The notes below the pieces were generated by a model. The model did not search any database and had not been told where the DNA came from. It saw only the letters and a program-made list of their open reading frames with translations. The position numbers and the translations under genes are program-made. Positions 16,045-24,302 of a stretch of DNA of 64,000 nucleotides are shown here, in pieces. Source of the stretch: Streptomyces taklimakanensis (GTDB taxonomy: Bacteria > Actinomycetota > Actinomycetes > Streptomycetales > Streptomycetaceae). How positions within the stretch are numbered: position 1 is the first letter of the stretch; every line of letters begins with the position of its first letter. The stretch spans positions 5,024,001 through 5,088,000 of the forward strand of contig NZ_WIXO01000001.1 in assembly GCF_009709575.1 (NCBI RefSeq). The letters run 5' to 3'.

Positions 16045-18237
16045 TCACTGCCCCGCCGCCAGGGGCATCGTCACGTCCGACAGGTGCTCCGGCGGGCCGG
16101 GCCGGGCGTAGTACCAGCCCTGGGCGGAGTCGCAGCCCAGCTTCCGCAACTGCTCCGCCTGGGAGGCGGTCTCCACGCCCTCCACCGTCACGGTCAGCCC
16201 GAGGACGTGGGCCAGGGAGACGATGCCCTCGACGACCCGGAGGTCGACGGGGTCGGCCGGGTCCTGTTGGAGACCGCGGGTGAAGGACCGGTCCAGCTTC
16301 AGCGTGCCGGCGGGCAGCCTGCGCAGGCTGGCCAGGTTGGAGTAACCGGTGCCGAAGTCGTCCAGGGCGATCCGCACCCCCAGGTCGGCGAGCTGTCGTA
16401 AGGGCTTGAGCTCGGCGTCGTCGGCGCGGATCAGGGCGCTCTCGGTGACCTCCAGGCAGAGCGAGGACGGATCCAGACCGGCGTCCCGCAGTACCGCCAC
16501 GGTCTCGGAGACCAGTTCCGGGTGACGTAGCTGTCGGGGTGAGAGGTTGACGTTCACCCGCAGCGGTCTGGCCCCGCCGATGCCGCGCACCTGCCACTCG
16601 CACGCCTGCCGCACCGCCTGCTCCAGCACCCAGCGGCCGAGCGGCACGATCAGCCCGGTGTGCTCGGCCAGTGGGATGAAACGGTCCGGACCGAGCACCC
16701 CGTGGCGGGGATGGGCCCAGCGGACCAGGGCCTCGGCGCCCTCCACGCTGCCGTCCTCCATCCGCACCAGCGGCTGGTACTCGATGAAGAACTCCTCGTT
16801 CTCCAACGCGGCGGGCAGGTGGGTGGTCAACGTGTGCCGGCTGATGGTGAGCGCGTCGGAATCGGGGTCCGCCCACTCGTAGCGGTTGCCGCCCAGGGCC
16901 TTGGCCCGGTACATGGTGATGTCGGCGCTGCGCAGCACCTCGGCCGGGGTCAGCTCGGCGACCGGGCCCTCGACGATGCCGATGCTGGCGCGCACCGGCA
17001 GCTCGCGACCGGCCAGCGGGATCGGGGTGGCCAGCGCCTCCAGGGCCCGTCGGGCCAGGTCCGTCACCTCCGAGCGCGACACCGGGTCGCTGACCAGGGC
17101 GACGAACTCGTCGCCGCCGATCCGCGCCACCATGTGGCGCTGGGAGGTCACACAGCCCTGCAGCCGCTCGGCCACCCGCACCAGCAACTGGTCGCCCACC
17201 GTGTGCCCCAGGCTGTCGTTGACGGTCTTGAAGCCGTCCACGTCCAGGTAGCACAGCCCGATCCGGGAGACGTCGGACTCGGAGGACAGGACGTGCTCCA
17301 GACGCTCGAAGAACAGGGCGCGGTTGGGCAGGTCCGTCAGCGCGTCGTGGGTGGCCTCGTAGCGCAGCCGCAGGTTCAGCAGCCGGCGCTCGGTGATGTC
17401 CTCGATCAGTGCCAGCATGTAGCGGGGCTCGCCGGAGGGGGCGCGCAGCAGCGAGACGGTCAGGTTGGTCCACAGCACGGTGCCGTCGCTGCGCGTGTAC
17501 GGCTTCTCCGCCCGGTAGTGGTCGCGCTCGCCGCGCACCAACTCCTCGTGGATCCGCCACAGGCCCGGCGCGTCGTCGGGGTGCACCCAGTCGGAGACCC
17601 GGCGGCTGCGCACGTGGTGCTCGGAGCCGCCGAACATCCGGGCGAGCGCGTTGTTGATGTCGAGGACGTTGCCGTCCATGTCCGCGATCCCGATGCCGAT
17701 CGCGGCTCCCTCGAAGACCGCGCGGAAGCGGGTCTCGCTCTCGTGGAGGGCCTTCTCGGCGATGTCCCGGGCGGCGAGCGCCGCCCGGGAGAGGGCCTCC
17801 TGCTCGCAGCGGGTGCGCTCCTGCAGGGCACGGGCGAAGCCGGCCGCGATGGCGTGTTGGAGCCGTGCGCAGCGGGCCCGGCCCTCCTCGGTGGGCAGCA
17901 CCGCCGGGTCGCCGCAGTACAGCAGCAGGTAGGCGTCCACCACGCCGAGCACCTGCGGCAGCGACTCGGGAACCGTGCAGTGCGCCTCGACGAGCGCCGC
18001 CCCCACCTCGCGTCCGGGCGAGGGGTCGAAGGGACGGGCGTGCAGCGCCTCGGCGAGCACCCGCACCCGGGGGAGGAGGTACTCCTCGAACTCGGCGCGG
18101 GTCATGGAGGTGGCGGTGGCGGGGTAGACCGCGCGGCTCCAGATGCGGGCGAAGCGGCGGTGGCCGTCGCCTCGCCCGCCGGGGTCCCCCGGGGCGGGGG
18201 CGTGGTCGGAGGCGGGCCCCCGGGACGAGGGGGTCAC
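16045..18237 (-). CDS. PAS-GGDEF-EAL c-di-GMP enzyme with TTA codon
   Basis: A 730-residue cytoplasmic protein: N-terminal helical region (about 1-170), PAS domain (FRAVFEGAAIGIGIADMDG), GGDEF domain with intact GGDEF at residues 374-378, and EAL domain with EAL at 502-504. The EAL domain retains the DDFGTGYSNL loop. Both cyclase and phosphodiesterase motifs are preserved, so it could make or degrade c-di-GMP, the messenger that controls Streptomyces development through BldD. Codon 613 (plus-strand 16399-16401) is TTA, inside the EAL domain. The GTG start overlaps the upstream methyltransferase stop by 4 bases, so the two genes form an operon. Confidence 0.9.
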   Translation of the reverse strand: MTPSSRGPASDHAPAPGDPGGRGDGHRRFARIWSRAVYPATATSMTRAEFEEYLLPRVRVLAEALHARPFDPSPGREVGAALVEAHCTVPESLPQVLGVVDAYLLLYCGDPAVLPTEEGRARCARLQHAIAAGFARALQERTRCEQEALSRAALAARDIAEKALHESETRFRAVFEGAAIGIGIADMDGNVLDINNALARMFGGSEHHVRSRRVSDWVHPDDAPGLWRIHEELVRGERDHYRAEKPYTRSDGTVLWTNLTVSLLRAPSGEPRYMLALIEDITERRLLNLRLRYEATHDALTDLPNRALFFERLEHVLSSESDVSRIGLCYLDVDGFKTVNDSLGHTVGDQLLVRVAERLQGCVTSQRHMVARIGGDEFVALVSDPVSRSEVTDLARRALEALATPIPLAGRELPVRASIGIVEGPVAELTPAEVLRSADITMYRAKALGGNRYEWADPDSDALTISRHTLTTHLPAALENEEFFIEYQPLVRMEDGSVEGAEALVRWAHPRHGVLGPDRFIPLAEHTGLIVPLGRWVLEQAVRQACEWQVRGIGGARPLRVNVNLSPRQLRHPELVSETVAVLRDAGLDPSSLCLEVTESALIRADDAELKPLRQLADLGVRIALDDFGTGYSNLASLRRLPAGTLKLDRSFTRGLQQDPADPVDLRVVEGIVSLAHVLGLTVTVEGVETASQAEQLRKLGCDSAQGWYYARPGPPEHLSDVTMPLAAGQ

Positions 18238-19049
18238 GCCTTTCGTCCCACCCCGGCGAATCCGGTGAAGACCACCGGGTCCTCCTGGTCCGCCGGGCCG
18301 TCCGGACGCCAGTCCGGCATGGCCACCAGACCGGGTTCGACCAGCTCGAACCCGTCGAAGAAGCGCTCCACCGCGCGCCGGGAACGCAGGACCAGCGGCG
18401 AGCCGATGTCACGGTAGACGTTCTCCACCTCGGCGCCCTCCTCCGGCTTGCGCGGGCCGCCCTCGACCGAAGCGTGGGTGAGGACCAGCAGGCTGCCGGG
18501 GGCGAGGGCGTCGCGCAGTTCGGCGACCTTCCCCCACGGGTCGTCGGAGTCCTCCAGGAAGTGCAGCAGGGCCACCAGCAGCAGGGCCACCGGACGCTTC
18601 AGGTCGAGCAGCCGGCCGACCTCCTCGTGGCCGAGGATGTCCCCGGGGGTGCGGAAGTCGGCGGAGACGACGCCGGTGCGGTGCTCCTCGCCCTCCAGCA
18701 CGGCCCGGCTGTGCGCGACGGCGACCGGGTCGTTGTCGACGTAGACCACCCTCGCCTCCCCGCTGGCGGCGTGGGCGACCTGGTGGACGTTGCCGAAGGT
18801 GGGTATGCCCGAGCCGATGTCCAGGAACTGGGTCACCCCCTGGTCCACGGCCCAGCGGACGGCCCGACGCATGAAGGCCCGGTTGGCCTGCATGATCTTC
18901 GGGAGTCCCGGGAACACCTCCATGGCCCGCCGGGCCGCCTCGCGGTCGGCCTCGAAGTTGTGCGATCCGCCCAGGTAGTAGTCATAGATGCGGGAAACGC
19001 TCGGCACGGACAGGTCGATGCCCTGCGGAGCCCAGGCGGGACGCTCCAT
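18234..19049 (-). CDS. SAM-dependent methyltransferase (Methyltransf_19 family)
   Basis: A 271-residue actinobacterial methyltransferase, recognisable by the N-terminal PSVSRIYDYYLGGSHNFEADR block and by QFLDIGSGIPTFGNVH as the SAM-binding motif I. VVYVDNDPVAVAHSRAVL follows as motif II. ATG 19049 is preceded by GGAG at 8 bases; longer in-frame starts lack this. The family is very expanded in Streptomyces and its substrate is unknown. Co-transcription with the c-di-GMP enzyme is the only functional hint. Confidence 0.87.
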   Translation of the reverse strand: MERPAWAPQGIDLSVPSVSRIYDYYLGGSHNFEADREAARRAMEVFPGLPKIMQANRAFMRRAVRWAVDQGVTQFLDIGSGIPTFGNVHQVAHAASGEARVVYVDNDPVAVAHSRAVLEGEEHRTGVVSADFRTPGDILGHEEVGRLLDLKRPVALLLVALLHFLEDSDDPWGKVAELRDALAPGSLLVLTHASVEGGPRKPEEGAEVENVYRDIGSPLVLRSRRAVERFFDGFELVEPGLVAMPDWRPDGPADQEDPVVFTGFAGVGRKA

Positions 19050-19209
19050 CAAAGTCTCCAACTGGTCGCTGAATATGACACTGGGACTCCTGAGGCTACT
19101 GATCCCAGACGAACAGGTACACGGATACGAGGGACTGACATTGCGGCGGCAACCCGCTACGTATAGCTTGCCCCGGTTCCTCCGTCCGGATAATCGTCGC
19201 GGCCGACGG

Positions 19210-19234
19210 GTTTTCGCCCAGCACGACCGGATAC
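19210..19234 (+). promoter_or_regulatory. Sigma-B-like promoter candidate, leaderless
   Basis: GTTT-N15-GGATAC, one mismatch to GTTT-N15-GGGTAC. The expected start of transcription coincides with ATG 19244, so the mRNA would be leaderless. Confidence 0.4.
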
Positions 19235-19243
19235 CCGGGGTGA

Positions 19244-19591
19244 ATGAGCAACACCGAACACGGCGAACTCCCGTTCCCGGACTACGACCACCTGTCCGCG
19301 GGGGAACTGGAGCACCGCATCCGGTCCCTCTCGCAGGAGGATCTGGATCGGCTGCTCCGTCACGAACGCGAACACGGCAACCGTGCACACATGGTGACCC
19401 TGCTGACGGCCCGTCTGCACCAGCTCCAGGAGGGCAGCCCCCGGTCCCCCGGAAGCGCCGAACCCCCCGCGGGACCGCCCGGCGAGTCCGGCGGGTCGCG
19501 CGTCACGCCCGCAACCTCGCCGCAGCCCTACCACCCGCCGCCGCACGGCACTCCCGACCAGGCGGCCAAGCCCAAGGGCGACCGCTTCTAG
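19244..19591 (+). CDS. DUF8129-type small protein
   Basis: A 115-residue protein. Residues 10-65 form the compact block LPFPDYDHLSAGELEHRIRSL...LLRHEREHGNR typical of a Streptomyces family labelled DUF8129. The rest is Pro/Gly-rich and disordered. Soluble, no catalytic motif, function unknown. It is divergent from the methyltransferase/c-di-GMP operon and convergent with the DUF2267 gene over a strong terminator. Confidence 0.75.
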   Translation: MSNTEHGELPFPDYDHLSAGELEHRIRSLSQEDLDRLLRHEREHGNRAHMVTLLTARLHQLQEGSPRSPGSAEPPAGPPGESGGSRVTPATSPQPYHPPPHGTPDQAAKPKGDRF

Positions 19592-19633
19592 GGCCGACCG
19601 CCCGGCCCCCTGTCCCCGGGCCGGGCGCGGACC

Positions 19634-19673
19634 CCGAGCCGGGGGCGGACGAACCCGTCCGCCCCCGGCTCGG
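19634..19673. terminator. Bidirectional terminator hairpin
   Basis: An 18-base perfect stem (19634-19651 with 19656-19673) with loop AACC lies between the convergent DUF8129 and DUF2267 genes. Confidence 0.85.
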
Positions 19674-19726
19674 CGTGTCCCGGTGTCCCGGCGCCGCGAC
19701 CAGGTCGCGGACGGGACCGGTCCGGA

Positions 19727-20161
19727 TCAGGACTCCTCGGCCCGGGCGGACGGCAGCAGCTCGCGGATGTCCGGCGGCAGGACATGGCCCACCTTGTTCA
19801 TCAGCTCCGGGGAGACCGCGGCGTCCAGCACCTCCAACACGGCCGTCGCCTCCCGCACCGCCGTGTCCTCCGACGTCCTGGAGCGCCAGGCCACCCGCCC
19901 GGCGAAGGTGGTCAGGTCGAAGGCCTCGCCGTGCGTGCGAGCGTGCTCCCGCTGCCGCGGCGAGGCCTCGTGCTCGGCGACCACCCGGCGCAGCGACTCG
20001 GCGGCCTCGTCGGGCAGTTGGGCGGCCAGGTGGTCGGCCACCCCGTCGGGCATCCGCTCGGCCAGGGTCTCCAGCGTGGCGCGCAGCGCCCGCTCCGCCG
20101 CCTGCCGGTCGGGCAGGTCGGCGTGCTTCTGGACCTGGCCGGTCAGCTCCTCGTAACGCAT
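19727..20161 (-). CDS. DUF2267 domain protein
   Basis: A 144-residue all-helical protein with the DUF2267 pattern: AERALRATLETLAERMPDGVADHLAAQLP followed by repeated short helices around EEL, VAEHE and LEVLDAAVSPEL. ATG 20161 follows GGAGAGG by about 11 bases. Such proteins are common in stress-induced actinobacterial loci; the molecular role is unknown. Confidence 0.8.
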   Translation of the reverse strand: MRYEELTGQVQKHADLPDRQAAERALRATLETLAERMPDGVADHLAAQLPDEAAESLRRVVAEHEASPRQREHARTHGEAFDLTTFAGRVAWRSRTSEDTAVREATAVLEVLDAAVSPELMNKVGHVLPPDIRELLPSARAEES

Positions 20162-20324
20162 GGTCGTCGGCACCTCTCCTCGGTCGCTGGGATCACCGCG
20201 GCGTCCCGCCGCCGTCGGGCGCGGGCGGAGGGGCGCCGCCCTTCCACGGGTGACCCCCGTGCCGGGTGCCGACACCTGCCGTTTCCACCTCCCCCGCCGG
20301 TTCCGGACCGCCGTCGGCGCCCCC

Positions 20325-20349
20325 GTTTCCGCGTCGCACAGCGGGGCAT
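20325..20349 (+). promoter_or_regulatory. Sigma-B-like promoter candidate for the ChaB-like gene
   Basis: GTTT-N15-GGGCAT, one base from the sigma-B-type -10 GGGTAT, 35 bases before the GTG start at 20384. Confidence 0.4.
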
Positions 20350-20383
20350 CCGTTACGGATCCGACCATTCGGAGGTGAGAAAC

Positions 20384-20785
20384 GTGCCAGGACGGAAGGA
20401 GCTCCCCTCGACCCTGGAGCGCTCCCCCAAGGAGGCGCAACGCACCTGGATCAAGGCCCACGACTCCGCCGTCGAGGAGTACGGGGAGGGACGCCGCGCC
20501 CACCAGACCGCCTTCAGCGCCCTCAAGCACAAGTTCGAGAAGGTGGGCGACCACTGGGAGCGCAAGGAGGGCGGCCGCAAGGGCCCCTCCGACGAGCGGG
20601 CGGCACGTCCGCGCGGCAAGGGCGGGCGCAGTGGTGAGGGCGTCGACGAGAACGCGAGCAAGGAACACCTGTACTCGATCGCCCGACGCCTGGACATCGG
20701 GGGCCGCTCCCGGATGACCAAGGACGAGCTGCTGAGGGCCATCCGCAAGGCGAACCGCTCCGAGACCCGGCAGGCGCGCTCCTGA
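20384..20785 (+). CDS. ChaB-like protein with Rho-N/SAP-like C-terminus
   Basis: A 133-residue basic protein. Residues 1-60 match ChaB (PGRKELPSTLERSPKEAQRTWIKAHDSAVEEYG). The C-terminal 45 residues (SKEHLYSIARRLDIGGRSRMTKDELLRAIRK) resemble the Rho-N/SAP-like nucleic-acid-binding helix pair. GTG 20384 has the strong site GGAGGTGA at 5-base spacing. ChaB was named as a cation transport regulator in E. coli, but that role is poorly supported; the basic tail suggests DNA or RNA binding. Confidence 0.8.
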   Translation: MPGRKELPSTLERSPKEAQRTWIKAHDSAVEEYGEGRRAHQTAFSALKHKFEKVGDHWERKEGGRKGPSDERAARPRGKGGRSGEGVDENASKEHLYSIARRLDIGGRSRMTKDELLRAIRKANRSETRQARS

Positions 20786-20791
20786 CCCTGT

Positions 20792-20843
20792 CCGACACAT
20801 GGCGGAGCCCACCACCCGGGTGGTGGGCTCCGCCATGTGTCGG
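20792..20843. terminator. 52-base perfect palindrome, terminator of the ChaB-like gene
   Basis: Two 26-base arms (20792-20817 and 20818-20843) are exact reverse complements with no spacer. They begin a few bases after the ChaB-like stop. As RNA this folds into one very stable hairpin. Confidence 0.85.
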
Positions 20844-21583
20844 CCGTGCCGACGAACCTGCCGGGGACGGCCTATCCGGAATTTATATTCCACTTCTGTG
20901 CGATCCATCGGACGGCGTCCTAAGGGGCCCGCGAGGTCTCCGCGAATACGGGGAAGAACCGCTCCGTCGCGTGATTCCGGCGTCGTGGTCCGGCCGCGTC
21001 GGGCCGTGGCGGCCAAGGGGGGACAAAGGCCCTGCGAAACCGCACTTCACGCGACTCCTTCCTTCCTGTGGGTGGTGGCGGTTCCGGTAGGGTCGTCCGG
21101 TATTTCGGTCTCCGGTTCCAGGGAAACTCGACGGCCGAGAAGACGGGGGAATTCGCTCTGTCGGTGTGGCGCCCGCGCAACCCCTGTGCCGTCGCGGGAA
21201 CCACCGCCGCTTTGACGGTCACCACGGGTGCGGGGGCCGAGTGGAGCAAGGCGAATCTCGGTCCGGTTCGAGGAGCCGACTGCCGGCAATGGCTCGATGA
21301 ACAGCGCAACGATTCTCGCCTCACCGGCCGCCACCAGGCGGGAAGCACGAACGGTGGCGCGCCGGCGCTTCGGCGGCGGATCGACCGGAGGTACGACAGG
21401 AGGTACGGCACGCCGCCCCGGGCCGACTGCGTCGGGGGAATGGACGCACGAGCACGGAAACCCGGTCGGGTCCGCCCTACGACAGCTGACACCTCGAAAC
21501 CGAGAAACCCGGTACGGGGCACGGAACTTGCACGGAAGTGGCCGGCGAGGCCAATGTGGACACGACAAGGCCGACCGATCACG
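20844..21583. other. Long region without a supported gene
   Basis: About 740 bases. Open frames exist on both strands but none has Streptomyces-like third-position bias, a good start signal or recognisable protein. It has a short AT-rich dyad, GGAAT-TTAT-ATTCC (20878-20891), and a repeated AGGAGGTACG near 21388-21412. It could be the long upstream region of the ABC operon, a decayed gene, or carry an unrecognised RNA. Confidence 0.4.
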
Positions 21584-21618
21584 CCGGACCGCCGCGCGCT
21601 GTGCGCGCGGCGGTCCGG
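21584..21618 (+). promoter_or_regulatory. Strong hairpin in the leader of the ABC operon
   Basis: A 16-base perfect GC stem (21584-21599 with 21603-21618) with loop TGT is followed by a pyrimidine-rich run, and ends 23 bases before ATG 21642. A promoter-like TTGCAC-N18-CAATGT lies just upstream, which would place the hairpin at the very 5' end of the mRNA. It could be an attenuator, an mRNA stabiliser, or a terminator of unseen upstream transcription. Confidence 0.5.
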
Positions 21619-21641
21619 TTCTGCTCTCCCTGCGAGGCTCC

Positions 21642-22925
21642 ATGCGTTTCCCCGCCGCTCTGCGCACGCATCCGGCCGTGCCGGCATTCCCCGTGATCGG
21701 CCTTTTCTTCGCCTACGTGTTCCTCACGAGCACCCGGAACATCGAACGGCTCATCGCCGTTCCCTGGCCCGGGCAGGCGGCGTCGTACGCCGTGCACGCC
21801 CCGGTCCCGATGGCCGCCGCGGCCGTGGCGGCCCTGACCGCGGTGGAAGCGACCCGGCTTCGGTCCCTCGGCACATGGGACCTGGGCGCCGCACGCGCCA
21901 CGTGGCGCATCGCGGTTCGGCCCGTCCTCGTCTCCGTGCTGGCCCTGTCGATCCCGACCGCCGGTGTCATGGCGGGTGGGCTGTGGGTGGTCGGAGTCCT
22001 TCCCGATCCGTACGTGCTGCACCTGATGGGGATCGTCGTCGTCCTGCTCACCGCGCACGCGGTCATCGGATTCGTCATCGGACGCCGACTCCACGCGCTC
22101 TACGCCGCGCCGCTGGTGGCCGTGGTCGTCTTCGTCGGCATCAGCTTCCCCTTGGGGACGGACAGCCACTGGGCGCACCATGTCACCGGGTCCATCGCCT
22201 GGGTGGGGTTCGGTGAGGCGTACTCACCGGCCATGACGGCAGCCGCGGTTCTGCCGACGGTCTGCCTGGCACTCGCCTGCGTCGTACTGGCGGGGCCCCG
22301 GCGGGTCCGTGTCGCCTCCGTCGTCGCTTCCCTCGCGATCGCGGCCGGTGGTCTGCTCGGCGCGTACGGCATCACCAAGGACTGGCGTTCGATCGCCCCG
22401 GCCGCCAGGGGGTTGGCCCCGGTCACCTGCGAGGGGAGCAGGCCCGAGGTCTGTCTGCCGTCGGCCGGCGCCGAGCACATCGGGGAGATTCAGGACCGAC
22501 TCGCCGAGATGACAGATCGACTGCGGGCCGGGGGGATCATCGCCGAGAAGCCGACCCGCATCACCGACCTCACCGTGGCCGACGTTCGGCAGACCGACAC
22601 CGATGGGGAACACTGGACGCTCGACCTCGTGCCCGGCGACGCGGACGAGGTCCTCCGGGAGAACATCCCCATCGCCGTCGTCGGGATGCCCTGCGAGGAA
22701 CCGGACTGGAACACCCTGCATCACAACACCCTCTGGGTCGCCCGGACGATCGGTGTGGAGCGCGAGTACCTCGCCTGGCTCTCCCGGGAGACCCAGGGGT
22801 TCGCTCAGGGACAGAGCAAGCGGCAACTCCTCGCAGAGGCGGACAGAGTGAGTGATCTTTCGCCTCGGGAGCAGGAAGACCGGTACGCCGAGCGGCTTCG
22901 GCAGGCCTGCCGGGCAGGCCGGTGA
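21642..22925 (+). CDS. Multi-pass membrane protein with Cys-containing C-terminal domain
   Basis: I do not recognise the family. Of 427 residues, roughly the first 250 hold about seven hydrophobic segments, followed by about 180 hydrophilic residues. These contain two close cysteines (TCEGSRPEVCLP) and later MPCEEP and QACRAG. The tail is probably extracytoplasmic or a regulatory cytoplasmic domain. ATG 21642 has only a modest GAGG four bases before it. The end overlaps the next gene by 4 bases, and an ABC ATPase follows, so it is probably the main permease of an ABC transporter despite lacking a recognisable ABC-2 signature. Confidence 0.75.
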   Translation: MRFPAALRTHPAVPAFPVIGLFFAYVFLTSTRNIERLIAVPWPGQAASYAVHAPVPMAAAAVAALTAVEATRLRSLGTWDLGAARATWRIAVRPVLVSVLALSIPTAGVMAGGLWVVGVLPDPYVLHLMGIVVVLLTAHAVIGFVIGRRLHALYAAPLVAVVVFVGISFPLGTDSHWAHHVTGSIAWVGFGEAYSPAMTAAAVLPTVCLALACVVLAGPRRVRVASVVASLAIAAGGLLGAYGITKDWRSIAPAARGLAPVTCEGSRPEVCLPSAGAEHIGEIQDRLAEMTDRLRAGGIIAEKPTRITDLTVADVRQTDTDGEHWTLDLVPGDADEVLRENIPIAVVGMPCEEPDWNTLHHNTLWVARTIGVEREYLAWLSRETQGFAQGQSKRQLLAEADRVSDLSPREQEDRYAERLRQACRAGR

Positions 22926-23512
22926 TGATCTGGTGGCTGCGCCGGCGGGGCGCCTTCGGCCTGCTGCCCGGTGTGTTGCTCGGTTTCGCCCTGGGTATCG
23001 GGCTCACCCTGAACGTGATCTTCGTCTTCCCCTCGTTCCTGGGGAACTACGCGATGGCGACGGAGCTCAGCAACTTCCTCTGCCTCATCCCCTCCATCGG
23101 CCTGATCGTCTGCCTCGAAAGACGGATGCCCTCGGTGGAGCGGTCCGCCGTCCGCCGACTCGACGCGAGGGACATCACGCTGGTGTCCGGCTTCGCGCTC
23201 CTGGCGACGGCGGTGGCCTCGGCGATGTCCTTCCTCGGCCCGGAAGCGATGTGGACGGCGGCGCGGAACAACCTGCTCTTCTGCGGACTCGCCCTGGGCG
23301 CCTGGCCACTGCTCGGACACCGCGCGACCCTGCTCCCCGTCTTCTGGATGATCCACTCCATGTTCCTCGGGGGGCGCGGTCACAACGACCCCTACCCCTG
23401 GGTGATCGTCACGGAGGAAGCCCGTGTCGCACACGCCGCCGTGGGCGCCGTCGCCGTCTTCCTGGCCGGGGTTCTCTCCCTCGTCTGCCTCACACCAAGG
23501 ACCGAACGATGA
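22922..23512 (+). CDS. Five-to-six-segment membrane protein of an ABC operon
   Basis: A 196-residue very hydrophobic protein with segments near residues 12-35, 45-62, 85-103, 113-130 and 168-190. The family is not recognised. GTG 22922 overlaps the upstream stop (GTGA); ATG 22925 is equally possible. The stop overlaps the ATG of the ATPase gene. Its position between a larger membrane protein and the ATPase suggests a second transmembrane subunit. Confidence 0.75.
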   Translation: MMIWWLRRRGAFGLLPGVLLGFALGIGLTLNVIFVFPSFLGNYAMATELSNFLCLIPSIGLIVCLERRMPSVERSAVRRLDARDITLVSGFALLATAVASAMSFLGPEAMWTAARNNLLFCGLALGAWPLLGHRATLLPVFWMIHSMFLGGRGHNDPYPWVIVTEEARVAHAAVGAVAVFLAGVLSLVCLTPRTER

Positions 23513-24258
23513 CTCTGCTGCTCGACCGCGTCACCTTCGGCTACCACCGCTGGGTCCGCCCCGTCCTGAACCGCCTCACCTACGAGGTCCCCGGGCAGGG
23601 CCTGACGATCCTGCTCGGCCCCAACGGGGCGGGCAAGTCCACCACCATGGCCCTCCTCGCCGGCACGATCGAGCCGAAGGCGGGCAGGGTCCGATTCAGC
23701 GGCTCGGACCTCACCTCCGCGAGCCGCGAGTACCGTCGCCACGTCGCCTGGCTGCCGCAGCGGGTGCCCACCTCCCGGCAGTTGACCGCCCGCGAGTACG
23801 TGGCGTACGTCGCCTGGCTGAAGGGCGAGAGCCGCGCCCGCGCCTGGGAGCGCGCCGCGGCCGCCCTGGACCGGGTCGGCCTCGCCGAGCAGGCGGGACG
23901 GAAGACGGCCGGACTCTCCGGGGGGCAACTCCGCCGTGTCGGCATCGCCTGCGCCCTCGCCCACGACGCGCGCGTCGTCCTGCTGGACGAGCCGACGGCC
24001 GGGCTCGACCCCCACCAGCGCACGGTCTTCCGCGACGTGCTGAGGGAGATCGCGGCAAAGACCCCGGTGCTCATGTCGACGCACGACGTCGCCGATCTCG
24101 CCGACGAAGCCGACACCGTCACCCTCATGGACCGCGGTCACATCCTCCACCACGGCGGGACCCGGAGCTTCCTCGACCACGCGCACCCCGAAGCCGTACC
24201 GGCCCGCCGGGCCGAGTCGGCGTACTCCGTCCTCATGCGACTGGACGGCGCGCGGTGA
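23509..24258 (+). CDS. ABC transporter ATP-binding protein
   Basis: A 249-residue ABC ATPase with Walker A GPNGAGKST (residues 37-45), Q-loop LPQR, signature LSGGQ, Walker B VVLLDEPTAGLD and H-loop STHD. It is most like exporter-type (ABC-2/CcmA) ATPases: short, single domain, no binding protein in the operon. It energises the two upstream membrane proteins. The cargo is unknown; there is no antibiotic or lantibiotic gene beside it. Confidence 0.9.
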   Translation: MTLLLDRVTFGYHRWVRPVLNRLTYEVPGQGLTILLGPNGAGKSTTMALLAGTIEPKAGRVRFSGSDLTSASREYRRHVAWLPQRVPTSRQLTAREYVAYVAWLKGESRARAWERAAAALDRVGLAEQAGRKTAGLSGGQLRRVGIACALAHDARVVLLDEPTAGLDPHQRTVFRDVLREIAAKTPVLMSTHDVADLADEADTVTLMDRGHILHHGGTRSFLDHAHPEAVPARRAESAYSVLMRLDGAR

Positions 24259-24259
24259 C

Positions 24260-24292
24260 CTCGCGGCGATCTCGCGGTGGTCTCGCGGCACC
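24260..24292. repeat. Three imperfect 11-base repeats
   Basis: CTCGCGG followed by four variable bases occurs three times in a row in the gap between the convergent ABC ATPase and glycosyltransferase genes. No hairpin is obvious here. Confidence 0.5.
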
Positions 24293-24302
24293 CTCGGTCC
24301 CG

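Noticed and set aside
20920..21687. 255-codon minus-strand frame before the ABC operon
   Set aside because: Arg/Pro/Ser-rich product without domain, third-position GC not raised, overlaps the ABC gene start and leader hairpin.
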